Positions 17,595-27,072 are shown, counted from the stretch's first letter. The stretch: 64,000 bases of DNA from DYRG01 sp041161065 (GCA_041161065.1 JBEAVE010000002.1:1-64000), one strand, 5' to 3'. Numbers and translations are program-made. Notes: generated by a model from the sequence alone, not told the origin.

Positions 17595-17743
17595 TTGGCA
17601 TTTTTAGCATAAGTATATTAGTATATGGTTAATTTAAAAAATCCAAAGGATTGTGATTTAATTATGGCTGCGATAAATCAAGAAAGAATTGAAGTAAAAA
17701 CAACGACTTGTTATATGTGTGCGTGCCGTTGTGGAATTCGCGT
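17595..17743 (+). repeat. Copy 2 of the 148-bp direct repeat (intact soeA start)
   Basis: This is the partner of 15281-15428. It contains TTGGCA (17595-17600) and TAGTAT (17619-17624), spaced 18 bp as a possible promoter, and the first codons of the intact soeA. Differences from copy 1 are mixed before about 17680 but only synonymous afterwards. Confidence 0.9.
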
Positions 17744-20540
17744 CACATTGCGCGATGGTGAAGTGCGTTATATTCAAGGTAATCCCGATCACCCTTTAAA
17801 TAAAGGCGTAATCTGCGCAAAAGGCGCGTCGGGAATTATGAAACAATACTCACCCGCCCGTTTAACTAACCCATTAAAACGTAAAGCAAATTCAAATCGT
17901 GGGGACGGCGATTTTGAGAGCATTTCGTGGGAAGAAGCCTTTTCAATTTTAGAAGAACGTTTAAAGAAAATTAGAACAACTGATCCGAAGAAATTTGCAT
18001 TATTTACCGGTCGCGACCAAATGCAAGCCTTAACGGGATTATTTGCCAAACAATTCGGCACGCCCAATTACGCCGCGCACGGAGGTTTTTGCTCGGTGAA
18101 CATGGCGGCGGGCTTAATTTACACCATTGGCGGTTCTTTCTGGGAATTTGGAGGACCGGACTTAGATCGTTCTAAATTATTTGTTATGTTTGGAACAGCA
18201 GAAGATCACCATTCAAATCCAATGAAAATCGAGCTTTCTAAGTTTAAAAGAAATGGAGGAAGATTCATTTCAATTAATCCCGTTCGAACAGGTTATTCGG
18301 CGATTGCAGATGAATGGATTCCGATTAAAACGGGAACAGATGGCGCGTTATTATTGGCGTTAATTCATGAAATCATTAAATTGGGTTTGTACGACCGTGA
18401 ATTTTTAGTGCAATATTCAAATGCCGCAGAATTAGTTAATTTAGATGCACAAAGTGAGCAATTTGGATTATTTCTCCGTTCAAATGAACCCGTTGAAGAA
18501 GGCTGTTTTGATCCTCAAAATAAGTATTGGTGGGATCGCAAACTTAACAAACCCATTTCCACTAAAAATAGAAATGCTGATCCGTATTTGTTGGGCGATT
18601 TCAAATTAGAGAACGGAACGCCGGTTAAAACTGCATTTCAACTCTTAAAGGAACGGGTAGAACATTACACCCCAGAATGGGCTTCTGATATTACAGGAAT
18701 TCCGGTAGAAACTATTAGAAGATTAGCACATGAAATGGGCATTGTTGCTCGCGATCAACGCATTGAATTACCTATTGCATGGACGGATTCGTGGGGTAAT
18801 GAACATCAAAGCATTAAAGGTAATCCCGTTGCATTTCACGCGATGAGAGGATTGGCTGCGCATTCAAATGGATTTCATACCATTCGAGCGTTAGGAATTT
18901 TGATGTCGTTGTTAGGAACAATTGATCGACCTGGTGGGTTTCGCCACAAAGCACCATTTCCTCGCCCAATTCCTCCGTGTCCTAAAACACCGAATAGTCC
19001 AAATGATGTGCAACCAAATACGCCTTTGAATGGAAATCCTTTAGGTTGGCCCGCCGATCCAAATGATTTGTTTGTAGATGAAAATGGAGAACCCGTTCGA
19101 TTAGATAAAGCCTTTTCTTGGGAGTATCCGTTATCCGTTCACGGACTTATGCACAACGCGATTACAAATGCTTGGCGGGGCGATCCGTACAAAATAGATA
19201 CCTTATTGTTATTTATGGCAAATATGGCGTGGAATTCTTCCATGAACACTGAACAAGTTAGAAAAATGCTCAACGATAAAGATGAGAACGGAGATTACAA
19301 AATTCCTTTCATTATCGTTGCAGATGCTTTCATGTCAGAAACCGTTGCATTTGCTGATTTAGTATTGCCAGATACCACTTATTTAGAAAGACACGATGTA
19401 ATGTCGATGTTAGATCGTCCGATTTCTGAATTTGATGGACCTGTGGATTCTGTTCGAATTCCCGTTCTTCCCCCAACAGGTGAATGCAAACCCTTTCAAG
19501 AAGTTTTAATTGAATTAGGAACACGATTACAACTACCCGCATTTATAAATGAGAAAGGTGAACGCAAATATCGAGATTATCCTGATTTCATTTTACGATT
19601 TGAAACTGCGCCAAATTCAGGAATTGGTTTCTTAGCGGGTTGGAGAGGAACTGGAGGAGAGAAAAACCTCAAAGGTGAACCTAATCCCAATCAATGGCAA
19701 ATGTATGAGAAAAACAATTGCGTTTATCATCATGAATTGCCTAAATCATATCAATATATGAGAAATTGGAATCAAGGTTATTTGCAATGGGCGCAATCAA
19801 ATGGTATGACGCGCTATGCTGAACCGATTAACATTCATATTTATTCGGAAGTATTACAAAAGTTTCGTTTAGCGGCGCAAGGAAAGAGAGGAACTCGTCG
19901 TCCACCAGAACGTTTGAAAAAACGGGTAGAAACTTATTTTGATCCATTGCCATTTTATTTTGAACCTTTGGAAGCAAGTTTAACAAATAAGCACCAATTT
20001 CCTCTAAATGCGGTTACCCAACGTCCAATGGCGATGTACCATTCTTGGGATTCACAAAATGCTTGGTTGCGTCAAATTCATACCTATAATTATCTTTACA
20101 TTAATGCTCAAACAGCGAAAGCGGCTGGCATTGAGGACGGCGGTTGGATGTGGGTAGAATCGATGCATGGAAAAGTGCGTTGCATGGCGCGTTATTCTGA
20201 AGCGGTAGAACCGCATACCGTTTGGACGTGGAATGCGATAGGAAAAGCGGCAGGTGCGTGGAATTTGTCGCCGTATGCAAATGAATCACAACAAGGGTTT
20301 CTTTTAAATCATTTGATCAGTGAAGAACTTCCGATTTCAAATACCAATGAACATATTTCTAATTCTGATCCCGTAACAGGTCAAGCAGGTTGGTATGATG
20401 TGCGAGTAAAAATCTATCCCGCCAGCCCTGAAGAAAATAAAACAACTTCTCCGCAATTTGCGCCCTTAAAACCGGTTTCTGGAATGAGCAAACGCCGCCC
20501 TTGGCAAAACTTTTTCGCGGGTAAGTTTTTAAAGAAATGA
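17664..20540 (+). CDS. soeA: Molybdopterin oxidoreductase, probable sulfite dehydrogenase subunit SoeA
   Basis: This is the large catalytic subunit (958 residues) of a complex iron-sulfur molybdoenzyme. Cys16, Cys19, Cys23 and Cys51 form the N-terminal [4Fe-4S] site, followed by bis-MGD-binding domains. No Tat signal is present, so the active site is probably cytoplasmic, as in SoeABC, which oxidises sulfite to sulfate and passes electrons to quinone. Size and the ferredoxin and DmsC/NrfD-like partners fit SoeA; another DMSO-reductase-family enzyme such as a polysulfide reductase is the alternative. An ATG at 17625 is in frame. I chose 17664 because the two repeat copies differ non-synonymously before it and almost only synonymously after it, an AAAGGA precedes it, and a promoter would lie over 17595-17624. 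Confidence 0.72.
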   Translation: MAAINQERIEVKTTTCYMCACRCGIRVTLRDGEVRYIQGNPDHPLNKGVICAKGASGIMKQYSPARLTNPLKRKANSNRGDGDFESISWEEAFSILEERLKKIRTTDPKKFALFTGRDQMQALTGLFAKQFGTPNYAAHGGFCSVNMAAGLIYTIGGSFWEFGGPDLDRSKLFVMFGTAEDHHSNPMKIELSKFKRNGGRFISINPVRTGYSAIADEWIPIKTGTDGALLLALIHEIIKLGLYDREFLVQYSNAAELVNLDAQSEQFGLFLRSNEPVEEGCFDPQNKYWWDRKLNKPISTKNRNADPYLLGDFKLENGTPVKTAFQLLKERVEHYTPEWASDITGIPVETIRRLAHEMGIVARDQRIELPIAWTDSWGNEHQSIKGNPVAFHAMRGLAAHSNGFHTIRALGILMSLLGTIDRPGGFRHKAPFPRPIPPCPKTPNSPNDVQPNTPLNGNPLGWPADPNDLFVDENGEPVRLDKAFSWEYPLSVHGLMHNAITNAWRGDPYKIDTLLLFMANMAWNSSMNTEQVRKMLNDKDENGDYKIPFIIVADAFMSETVAFADLVLPDTTYLERHDVMSMLDRPISEFDGPVDSVRIPVLPPTGECKPFQEVLIELGTRLQLPAFINEKGERKYRDYPDFILRFETAPNSGIGFLAGWRGTGGEKNLKGEPNPNQWQMYEKNNCVYHHELPKSYQYMRNWNQGYLQWAQSNGMTRYAEPINIHIYSEVLQKFRLAAQGKRGTRRPPERLKKRVETYFDPLPFYFEPLEASLTNKHQFPLNAVTQRPMAMYHSWDSQNAWLRQIHTYNYLYINAQTAKAAGIEDGGWMWVESMHGKVRCMARYSEAVEPHTVWTWNAIGKAAGAWNLSPYANESQQGFLLNHLISEELPISNTNEHISNSDPVTGQAGWYDVRVKIYPASPEENKTTSPQFAPLKPVSGMSKRRPWQNFFAGKFLKK

Positions 20541-20541
20541 C

Positions 20542-20934
20542 ATGAATGTTTTGGAGCAAATTATTACTCTTGCACAAAGCAATTTAGATATTGCTGTTGT
20601 TTGGTTATATGGTTCGAGAGCAAAAGGGTTGGAACATACAAAAAGTGATTATGATTTAGCGGTTGCTTTTGTTTCATTTATTAAAAATGATCCGATAGAG
20701 AAACGTTTGCGTCCAGAATGCCTAGCAATTGATTGGCAAAAAGAGTTAGGTTTGCATGATTTTAAGTTATCCATTATTGATATAAATCAAGCACCTATTC
20801 CATTAGCATGGCAAATTATTCAAGCGGATAATGTTTTATTTTGTCGTGATGAAATGCGTTTGTGGCAGGAAACACTTAGAATACATAGCCGCATGGAATT
20901 AGATTATGTTCAAAGAATATCTTATAGCTATTGA
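20542..20934 (+). CDS. mntA: MNT-type nucleotidyltransferase antitoxin (MntA-like)
   Basis: This 130-residue minimal nucleotidyltransferase has the core motif 'WLYGSRAKG' with 'SDYDLAV' 13 residues later (Gly-Ser and the two metal-binding Asp). In HepT/MntA modules it neutralises the HEPN RNase, in studied cases by adenylylating it. The ATG lies 1 bp after the soeA stop, and the C-terminus overlaps the hepT-like gene by 29 bp. The pair is thus embedded between soeA and soeB in the same direction. Neither gene has a function in sulfite oxidation. Confidence 0.85.
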   Translation: MNVLEQIITLAQSNLDIAVVWLYGSRAKGLEHTKSDYDLAVAFVSFIKNDPIEKRLRPECLAIDWQKELGLHDFKLSIIDINQAPIPLAWQIIQADNVLFCRDEMRLWQETLRIHSRMELDYVQRISYSY

Positions 20935-21328
20935 GCAACATTGTTTTGAATGTGTAGAAGATTTGAATTTGCTCAGTGAAATAGCACAAACAAAAGTGTT
21001 TAATCGCTTAGAAAGACGCGCTGCCGAACGAACATTGCAAGTATTAATTGAGTCTTGCATTGGAGTAGCAAAATACTGGTTGAAAACAGAGCAAAAACAT
21101 CAACCGCTTGATGCTTATGATTGTTTTAATAAATTAGCTGAATTGCAAAAGATTTCATTAGAAGATTTAAAACAATGGCGAAAAATTATTGGAATGCGTA
21201 ATGCGCTGGTTCATGATTATTTGACCATTGATAGCGAATTATTACATTTATTGCTTAAAGAACGTCATTATATTTTTTTGAGCAATTTTATTTCAACTGC
21301 TAAACAAGCAATATTTTTGAAAGAATAA
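20906..21328 (+). CDS. hepT: HEPN-domain toxin (HepT-like RNase)
   Basis: This 140-residue all-helical protein carries the HEPN ribonuclease motif R-x4-H-x-Y ('RNALVHDY', near residues 115-122). It is the usual partner of MNT antitoxins and is predicted to cleave RNA when not neutralised. It overlaps the antitoxin gene by 29 bp, and soeB begins 4 bp after its stop, so soeB translation may depend on passage through the toxin gene. The motif is complete, which argues for an active toxin. Confidence 0.85.
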   Translation: MFKEYLIAIEQHCFECVEDLNLLSEIAQTKVFNRLERRAAERTLQVLIESCIGVAKYWLKTEQKHQPLDAYDCFNKLAELQKISLEDLKQWRKIIGMRNALVHDYLTIDSELLHLLLKERHYIFLSNFISTAKQAIFLKE

Positions 21329-21332
21329 CCTT

Positions 21333-22058
21333 ATGACGCAATTAGCTTTGGTAATTGATTTGAATGTGTGCGTGGGTTGTCATGCGTGCGTAACCTCTTG
21401 TAAAGAATGGAATACTTCTGGAACGGCGGGTCCGATGTTTGATGATCGACCTTATGATGAAAATCCTACAGGGACGTTTTTTAATCGGGTTCAAACTTAT
21501 GAAATTGGGACATTTCCAAACACTGAAACTTTGCATTTCCCAAAATCCTGTTTACATTGTGAAGAACCGCCTTGTGTTCCTGTTTGTCCGACGGGAGCAA
21601 GTTATAAAAGAACTGAAGACGGAATTGTTTTAGTGGATTATAACAAATGTATTGGTTGTAAATATTGCTCGTGGGCTTGTCCGTATGGAGCAAGAGAGTT
21701 TGATGAGAAACAAAAAGTGATGAAGAAATGCACGCTTTGTGTGGATCGAATTTACGATCAAACTTTACCTAAAAATGAGAGAAAACCTGCGTGTGTAATG
21801 TCGTGCCCGACTAATGCGCGGTTGTTTGGTGATGTTCACGATCCGGATTCCGAAGTTTCTTTAGCTATTCGAGAACGCGGCGGTTATCCTTTAATGCCCG
21901 AATGGGGAACTAAACCTGCCAATCATTATTTACCACGTCATAAAACCCGTTTGCGGATTCACGAAGATGAACTGGTACGCGCAAATAACCCATTGAAAAA
22001 AGAAGATATTCGTCACGAAACCAGCAAAGAAGTTTCTCTTGATGATTGGTTAATGTAA
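21333..22058 (+). CDS. soeB: Four-cluster ferredoxin subunit, probable SoeB
   Basis: This 241-residue protein is the electron-transfer subunit of the molybdoenzyme. Four cysteine groups for four [4Fe-4S] clusters are visible: 'CVGCHACVTSCK', 'CLHCEEPPCVPVCPTG', 'CIGCKYCSWACPYG', and 'CTLCVDRI' with 'CVMSCPTNA'. It is the DmsB/PsrB/SoeB type and would relay electrons from the Mo centre to the membrane subunit. No signal peptide is present, consistent with a cytoplasmic SoeAB. It lies between the inserted toxin gene and soeC. Confidence 0.8.
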   Translation: MTQLALVIDLNVCVGCHACVTSCKEWNTSGTAGPMFDDRPYDENPTGTFFNRVQTYEIGTFPNTETLHFPKSCLHCEEPPCVPVCPTGASYKRTEDGIVLVDYNKCIGCKYCSWACPYGAREFDEKQKVMKKCTLCVDRIYDQTLPKNERKPACVMSCPTNARLFGDVHDPDSEVSLAIRERGGYPLMPEWGTKPANHYLPRHKTRLRIHEDELVRANNPLKKEDIRHETSKEVSLDDWLM

Positions 22059-22075
22059 TAGGAGTTGTTTTAATT

Positions 22076-23047
22076 ATGCACCCCGCTTTTTCTGTCATTT
22101 TCCTCACCACTTTAATTGGCGTTGGTCAAGGCTTTTTCTTAGCTTTATTTACCGCTGAAAGTTATGCAACTTTGAAACTACTTCCTCAACAAGATCATTT
22201 AAGTTTCTATGCGTTAGGCAGTGCAATTAGTTTAATGTTTCTTATCGGGGGATTGATTGCATCGATATTTCATTTGGGACGACCCGAAAGAGCGTGGCGT
22301 TCCATTGCGCAATGGCGAACGTCGTGGCTTTCTCGAGAAGTGATCGCATTGCCTTTAGTGATGGGGTTGGTTTTTCTTTATGGCGTTGCTCACTTTTTCA
22401 ATATCGAAATTGATTTCTTACGCATACCCGAATTCAAAGGGCAATTGACTTTGTTATTAGGTATTCTAGCAACCCTTTCGACTTTCGCATTATTTATTTG
22501 TACAGGCATGATTTACGCGAGTATTAGATTTTTGCAAGAATGGGCAAATCCCATTACGGTTGTGAATTACATTTTATTAGGGGGCGCGTCGGGGTTTAGC
22601 TTTGCGAGTTTGTTTGCTGTTTTCCAAGCACCCGAATTAGTGATTTTTTATGCAGGTTGGGCAATTTTAATTACTTTTATCGCACTGATTACGCGAGGGT
22701 TTTCACTTTATAGAAATGCGCACTTAAAATACATTTCTAATATCCAAAGTGCGATTGGTGTTCGGCACACTCAAATTAAACAAAAAGCGATGGGTTTTAT
22801 GGGCGGTTCTTATAATACACGAGAGTATTTTCATGGTATGACAACATGGTTTTTGAAATCGGTAAAATGGATATTTTTATTTCTAACATTCTTTGTCCCG
22901 CTTATTTTGTTGTGGTTAGGTTTTAATGGCGATAAAAACATTTTATTGGCGGCGTTTATTGTTCAATACATGGGTTTGTTATTTGAACGGTGGTTTTTCT
23001 TTGCGCAGGCAAATCACCCCCAAAACTTTTATTATCAAACGATTTAA
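22076..23047 (+). CDS. soeC: DmsC/NrfD-like membrane anchor, probable SoeC
   Basis: This 323-residue integral membrane protein has about eight hydrophobic segments and is the quinone-side subunit of the enzyme. 'FHLGRPERAWRSIAQWRTSWLSREV' in the second loop is the DmsC-type signature for menaquinone or ubiquinone reactivity. I chose ATG 22076 because a GGAG ribosome site precedes it (22062-22065); an in-frame start at 22046 would overlap soeB and lacks a ribosome site. It ends the soe run. Confidence 0.8.
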   Translation: MHPAFSVIFLTTLIGVGQGFFLALFTAESYATLKLLPQQDHLSFYALGSAISLMFLIGGLIASIFHLGRPERAWRSIAQWRTSWLSREVIALPLVMGLVFLYGVAHFFNIEIDFLRIPEFKGQLTLLLGILATLSTFALFICTGMIYASIRFLQEWANPITVVNYILLGGASGFSFASLFAVFQAPELVIFYAGWAILITFIALITRGFSLYRNAHLKYISNIQSAIGVRHTQIKQKAMGFMGGSYNTREYFHGMTTWFLKSVKWIFLFLTFFVPLILLWLGFNGDKNILLAAFIVQYMGLLFERWFFFAQANHPQNFYYQTI

Positions 23048-23311
23048 AACAACTTGAGAAATGAAAAGCAGAAGAACGGGTTGAATTTTGTGTTTCATTT
23101 TTCATTTGAGAGTTTTCCTTTCTACAAGACGATTTTTGGTTTGGTGTTTTAATCCAATATCGTTAAACATATCTGTTGTTATTTCTTCAAGTTTTAATCT
23201 TTTCAAGGCATTATTTCAACGGCGTGATGCAATCCTTTTTCGGTTGAGGAAACGGTATTAATATTGCTTAGATTTTGCCAGAAATAGTTTGCATTCAACG
23301 GATATTCAAAA
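23048..23311. other. Intergenic region between soeC and the cytochrome gene
   Basis: These 264 bp hold no credible coding frame. AAATGAAAA near the start has a complement TTTTCATTT about 35 nt later, a weak hairpin that could end the soe transcript. No clear promoter for the cytochrome gene could be picked out. Confidence 0.5.
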
Positions 23312-25108
23312 ATGCTTTGTTTAATTAGCACGATTAGTCGGCACGGAAAAACGGGGGCGGTTTATCACGATCGGATTGTTAATGTTGAAGTTTTGACGTT
23401 GGGTCGGGCGGTTGATCAGCACGTTTTTTTGCCCGATTTGCGCGTTGCGTTGCAGCACGCGACGATTAGCGATTTAGGACGTGAGCGGTTTTGGCTTGAT
23501 GCGAAGTCGCCGTCGGGCATTCGAATTAACGATCAGTTGGTGCAAAATTCGTTGATTCAGGCGGGCGACGTGATTCGAATTGGCAACGCGCTGATTCGGG
23601 TTTTAACGCCGCGACATGGCTATGATATTGTTTTAGAAGTAGAATTTCGCCACACCCCCGCGCGCGCCATCGAAAATCAAGCCCAAATTCGTGCCAAAAT
23701 GCGATTGAGCGATACCCGTTTGAAAGTCCGCCCTATTTCGTGGGGGTTTTTTGGAGGGATATTGTTGATTTTCCTCATTATTCCGAGTGCTGCTGTCTAT
23801 CTGACAGATTATTATCAGCCGTTAGTTGAGCAAATTATTCAGTTTTTTAATCCAATTAACGAAAATATCCCGCCCGATCAAATGCCTGAGCCGCCCAACT
23901 TGCCGACCCTGCCTGACATTTTGACCGATCAGTTTTGGGAATCGGGGAGTTTAGCGTCGGCGCACTATTTTTTTCGCAAAGATTGCAGTTCGTGCCATCA
24001 AATTCCGTTCGTGCGCGTCACCGATCAAGCCTGTTTAAGTTGCCACAAAAAAACTCGTTCGCACGTTGATCCCGATTTTTTCAAACTCGACAAATTAACC
24101 CGCACCCGCTGCGCCGAATGCCACGTCGAACACAACGGCAAACGCGCACTCATCGACCGCGAAGACCAATTGTGCAGCGATTGCCACCGAGATTTGACCA
24201 AACAACAAGGCATTACCACCGATTTAGGCAACGCATGGGATTTCGGATTGCAACATCCGCCCTTTCGTCCCTTATTGGTGAGTTTCAAAAACGGCAAGGA
24301 AACCGCCAAACGGGTGTCGATGGACGCGGGCGAGGATTTCGTCGAAGAATCCAATTTGGAATTTCCCCACGACGTTCATTTGTCGCGCAAAGGATTAGCC
24401 ACTTTTAACGAAGAAATCAAACGCTTATGGTGTGAAGACTGCCATAAATTAGATCGAGGCGGGGTGGGTTTCGAGAAACTCAATTACGACAAACATTGCG
24501 CAGAATGCCACCCGTTGAGTTTTGAAGCGTCGGACATTACGCGCCTTGTCCCGCACGGCAAAGTGAGCGAAATTATGTACCAATTGCAGGAATATTACAG
24601 CGAACGAGCCTTAAAAGGCGATTATCACGGCGATCCCGATGCGCCCGCGATTGTTCGCCAAGGGCGTTTTCCGAACGAAACCTTACAAGCCGACGACCGA
24701 ATTATCGCGTTGGATTGGGCGCGCAATAAAGCCGAACAAGTCGCGGAAGAACTCTTCACTTTTTCCTCGTGCATCGAATGCCATGTTGTGAAAAAAAATC
24801 AAGAAAATCCAGCACGTTGGGACATCGAACCCGTGCGTATTAACTCAAAATGGTTGCCTAAAACCCGATTTGTACACGCCAAGCATTTGACCATGAATTG
24901 CGTTACTTGCCATTTAGCCCCCGAATCAAATAATAGCAGTGAGATTTTATTGCCCGATATTGAAAGTTGCCGCAGTTGTCATCAAGGTGTTCATTCGACT
25001 AATAAATTGCAATCAACGTGCGTGGATTGCCATGGATTTCACACCTCTGAATTTTCTATGCGCAAAATAGAGAAAAAAACAGAACAACTTCCTAAAAAAC
25101 ACCATTAG
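23312..25108 (+). CDS. FHA-domain / ten-haem c-type cytochrome fusion
   Basis: This 598-residue membrane protein joins a signalling domain to an electron carrier. Residues about 20-108 form an FHA phosphothreonine-binding domain ('LGRAVDQHVFLPDLRV..QHATIS', 'NSLIQAGDVIRIGN'). Residues about 144-166 are a single membrane span. The rest carries ten CxxCH haem sites between about 225 and 575 (CSSCH, CLSCH, CAECH, CSDCH, CEDCH, CAECH, CIECH, CVTCH, CRSCH, CVDCH). With the haems outside and the FHA domain inside, it could couple a phosphorylation signal to periplasmic electron flow; that is inference. It is more G+C-rich than soeABC and ends tail-to-tail with nadE, overlapping by 17 bp. Confidence 0.88.
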   Translation: MLCLISTISRHGKTGAVYHDRIVNVEVLTLGRAVDQHVFLPDLRVALQHATISDLGRERFWLDAKSPSGIRINDQLVQNSLIQAGDVIRIGNALIRVLTPRHGYDIVLEVEFRHTPARAIENQAQIRAKMRLSDTRLKVRPISWGFFGGILLIFLIIPSAAVYLTDYYQPLVEQIIQFFNPINENIPPDQMPEPPNLPTLPDILTDQFWESGSLASAHYFFRKDCSSCHQIPFVRVTDQACLSCHKKTRSHVDPDFFKLDKLTRTRCAECHVEHNGKRALIDREDQLCSDCHRDLTKQQGITTDLGNAWDFGLQHPPFRPLLVSFKNGKETAKRVSMDAGEDFVEESNLEFPHDVHLSRKGLATFNEEIKRLWCEDCHKLDRGGVGFEKLNYDKHCAECHPLSFEASDITRLVPHGKVSEIMYQLQEYYSERALKGDYHGDPDAPAIVRQGRFPNETLQADDRIIALDWARNKAEQVAEELFTFSSCIECHVVKKNQENPARWDIEPVRINSKWLPKTRFVHAKHLTMNCVTCHLAPESNNSSEILLPDIESCRSCHQGVHSTNKLQSTCVDCHGFHTSEFSMRKIEKKTEQLPKKHH

Positions 25109-27068
25109 AACTTATTTTCTTATGTAAATCCGCCAGCTCGTGTTGAAACCCGCCCGACAAAATCGGAAAACGACACCATGTTTTTGGGTCGAGGCTTTCA
25201 TCATCGACATGAAAACTAGGCGCAAATCGTTCTCTTTTCCACTGATTTTGCACCCACAATTTAAAGAACCGTTCTATCCATAAAACAAGTTGTTTCTCTG
25301 GATAATCAAAAGCACTTTGCAATAAACAAAATATTTCATACGGGGTTTGTCGATCACGAATTGCTGCCTTTTCAATTGCATTAAGCAAATCATAAGGCAT
25401 CAAATCTTGTTCATCTGTTTGTTCAAATCCGGGACGGAGTTCTGCAGTGGGTTGTTGCTCATTGATATATTTTAATTCTGAAATGGGTTTTAAACCGTGC
25501 AAACCCACCGTTTCTAACCATTTCAACCAATGACGAATAAAATCCTTATCAATACCAGCCAGCGGACTTAATCCACCACTCGTATCACCGTCCATTGTTG
25601 CATAACCGACTGCGGCTTCTGAACGATTACTCGTTGCCAATAATAACCCATTGTAAATATTAGCTAATAACCAAACACTTGGCGATCTTGCTCTCGCTTG
25701 AATGTTTTGTAATGCTAAATCATCGGTTTCCCAATTCAAATCCCGATTAATCGCTTTTTCTACCATTTCAATATAATTTTCTACTAATTTATCTATATTC
25801 CATTCAATAAAATTTGCACCCACAGTTTGCGCAATTTGTTTAGCTGCTTGAAATGTCGTATTTGAGGAATTCTTTGTTGCCTGATAAACACAAATTAAGA
25901 GCGATTTCATTAAATTTAAAATAGAACTTTGATCTAAATTTTTTTGCGGGAGTTTCTCACAAAATGCGGAGATTCCTAACTCATTGCACCCTAAATTGAC
26001 CATTAAGTAAATTAAACAAGCAATTGCACCCGAATCTGCGCCGCCACTTAATGACAACACAAATCCATTTGATCGGCTTTTTCTCAAATAATCATACAAT
26101 CCCAACGAAACTACCCGCGCAAACTCTTCTTCTTTTAGATTATTTAATTCCCATTTCTCAGGTTTCCACGCAATGATTTTGCTCGGCAGGCGTTCAGGAA
26201 ATGCAAAAGGTATTTTTACGCACGCCAAATGGTTTTGATTAAAACGACTTGTTCTCGATTGAGTCATTCTACTTTTATCAATATCGACAATAGTACTGGC
26301 TAATTGCCAATTAGAGAAACTAAAACGTTTTCCTCCATTTAATATTTCGCCATTTGCTGCTAATAAAGTATCACCATCATAAATAACTCTACCTGCTTCA
26401 TTTCCTAATAAATTCACATAGATATAAGCACAACCAAACGCCCTTGAACCCTCTAAAACTAATCTTAAACGGGTTTCTCTTTTTTGAAAACTGAAATGGC
26501 TTGCTGAGGGATTTAAAATAACATCAATTCCTAATTCTGCCAAACGAATACCTGTTCGTTGTGCAACCCACGCTTCTTCACAAATTTCAAATCCAATTGC
26601 AACCCCGCCACAATCAAAATACAAATCACCAATGGGATATAATTTTTGAGCAATTTCTATTTCATCACGAATCCCTAATTGCCAAGCATGAAACCACCTC
26701 GATTCATAATGAATTCCTTCATTAGAAAGAAACCGCTTTGCAACAAAGCCCGCGATTTCTCCATTTACCAATAAACAAATAGCATTATAAACCCGATTCT
26801 CATGCAAAAGAGGTAATCCTAATGCAACAATAATTTGTTTAGTTTCAGGCACAATTTCTAATAAAACTCTTTGTGCTTGTTGTAATAAACCCATTCCTAA
26901 AAAAGCATCTTCACAACCATATCCACTAATACACAATTCTGGCAAGCATAAAATATCAACTTGTTCCATTTTTGCTTGTTTAATTGCTGCCAAAATATTC
27001 GCCTGATTATTATCCCAATCCATTGGCGTTTGATTTAAGGTAGCTGTTGCTAATTTAATGAGTTTCAT
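25092..27068 (-). CDS. nadE: Glutamine-dependent NAD(+) synthetase
   Basis: This 658-residue two-domain enzyme converts deamido-NAD to NAD using glutamine. Residues about 1-270 form the nitrilase-type glutaminase domain (catalytic Glu, Lys and the Cys in 'FEICEEAWV'). Residues about 320-640 are the ATP-pyrophosphatase domain with P-loop 'SLSGGADSGA' and 'ATMDGDTSGGLSPLAG'. It is the long form. It is the last gene of a minus-strand run with the radical SAM and acyltransferase genes, 4 bp after the radical SAM stop. Confidence 0.93.
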   Translation of the reverse strand: MKLIKLATATLNQTPMDWDNNQANILAAIKQAKMEQVDILCLPELCISGYGCEDAFLGMGLLQQAQRVLLEIVPETKQIIVALGLPLLHENRVYNAICLLVNGEIAGFVAKRFLSNEGIHYESRWFHAWQLGIRDEIEIAQKLYPIGDLYFDCGGVAIGFEICEEAWVAQRTGIRLAELGIDVILNPSASHFSFQKRETRLRLVLEGSRAFGCAYIYVNLLGNEAGRVIYDGDTLLAANGEILNGGKRFSFSNWQLASTIVDIDKSRMTQSRTSRFNQNHLACVKIPFAFPERLPSKIIAWKPEKWELNNLKEEEFARVVSLGLYDYLRKSRSNGFVLSLSGGADSGAIACLIYLMVNLGCNELGISAFCEKLPQKNLDQSSILNLMKSLLICVYQATKNSSNTTFQAAKQIAQTVGANFIEWNIDKLVENYIEMVEKAINRDLNWETDDLALQNIQARARSPSVWLLANIYNGLLLATSNRSEAAVGYATMDGDTSGGLSPLAGIDKDFIRHWLKWLETVGLHGLKPISELKYINEQQPTAELRPGFEQTDEQDLMPYDLLNAIEKAAIRDRQTPYEIFCLLQSAFDYPEKQLVLWIERFFKLWVQNQWKRERFAPSFHVDDESLDPKTWCRFPILSGGFQHELADLHKKISSNGVF

Positions 27069-27072
27069 TGCT

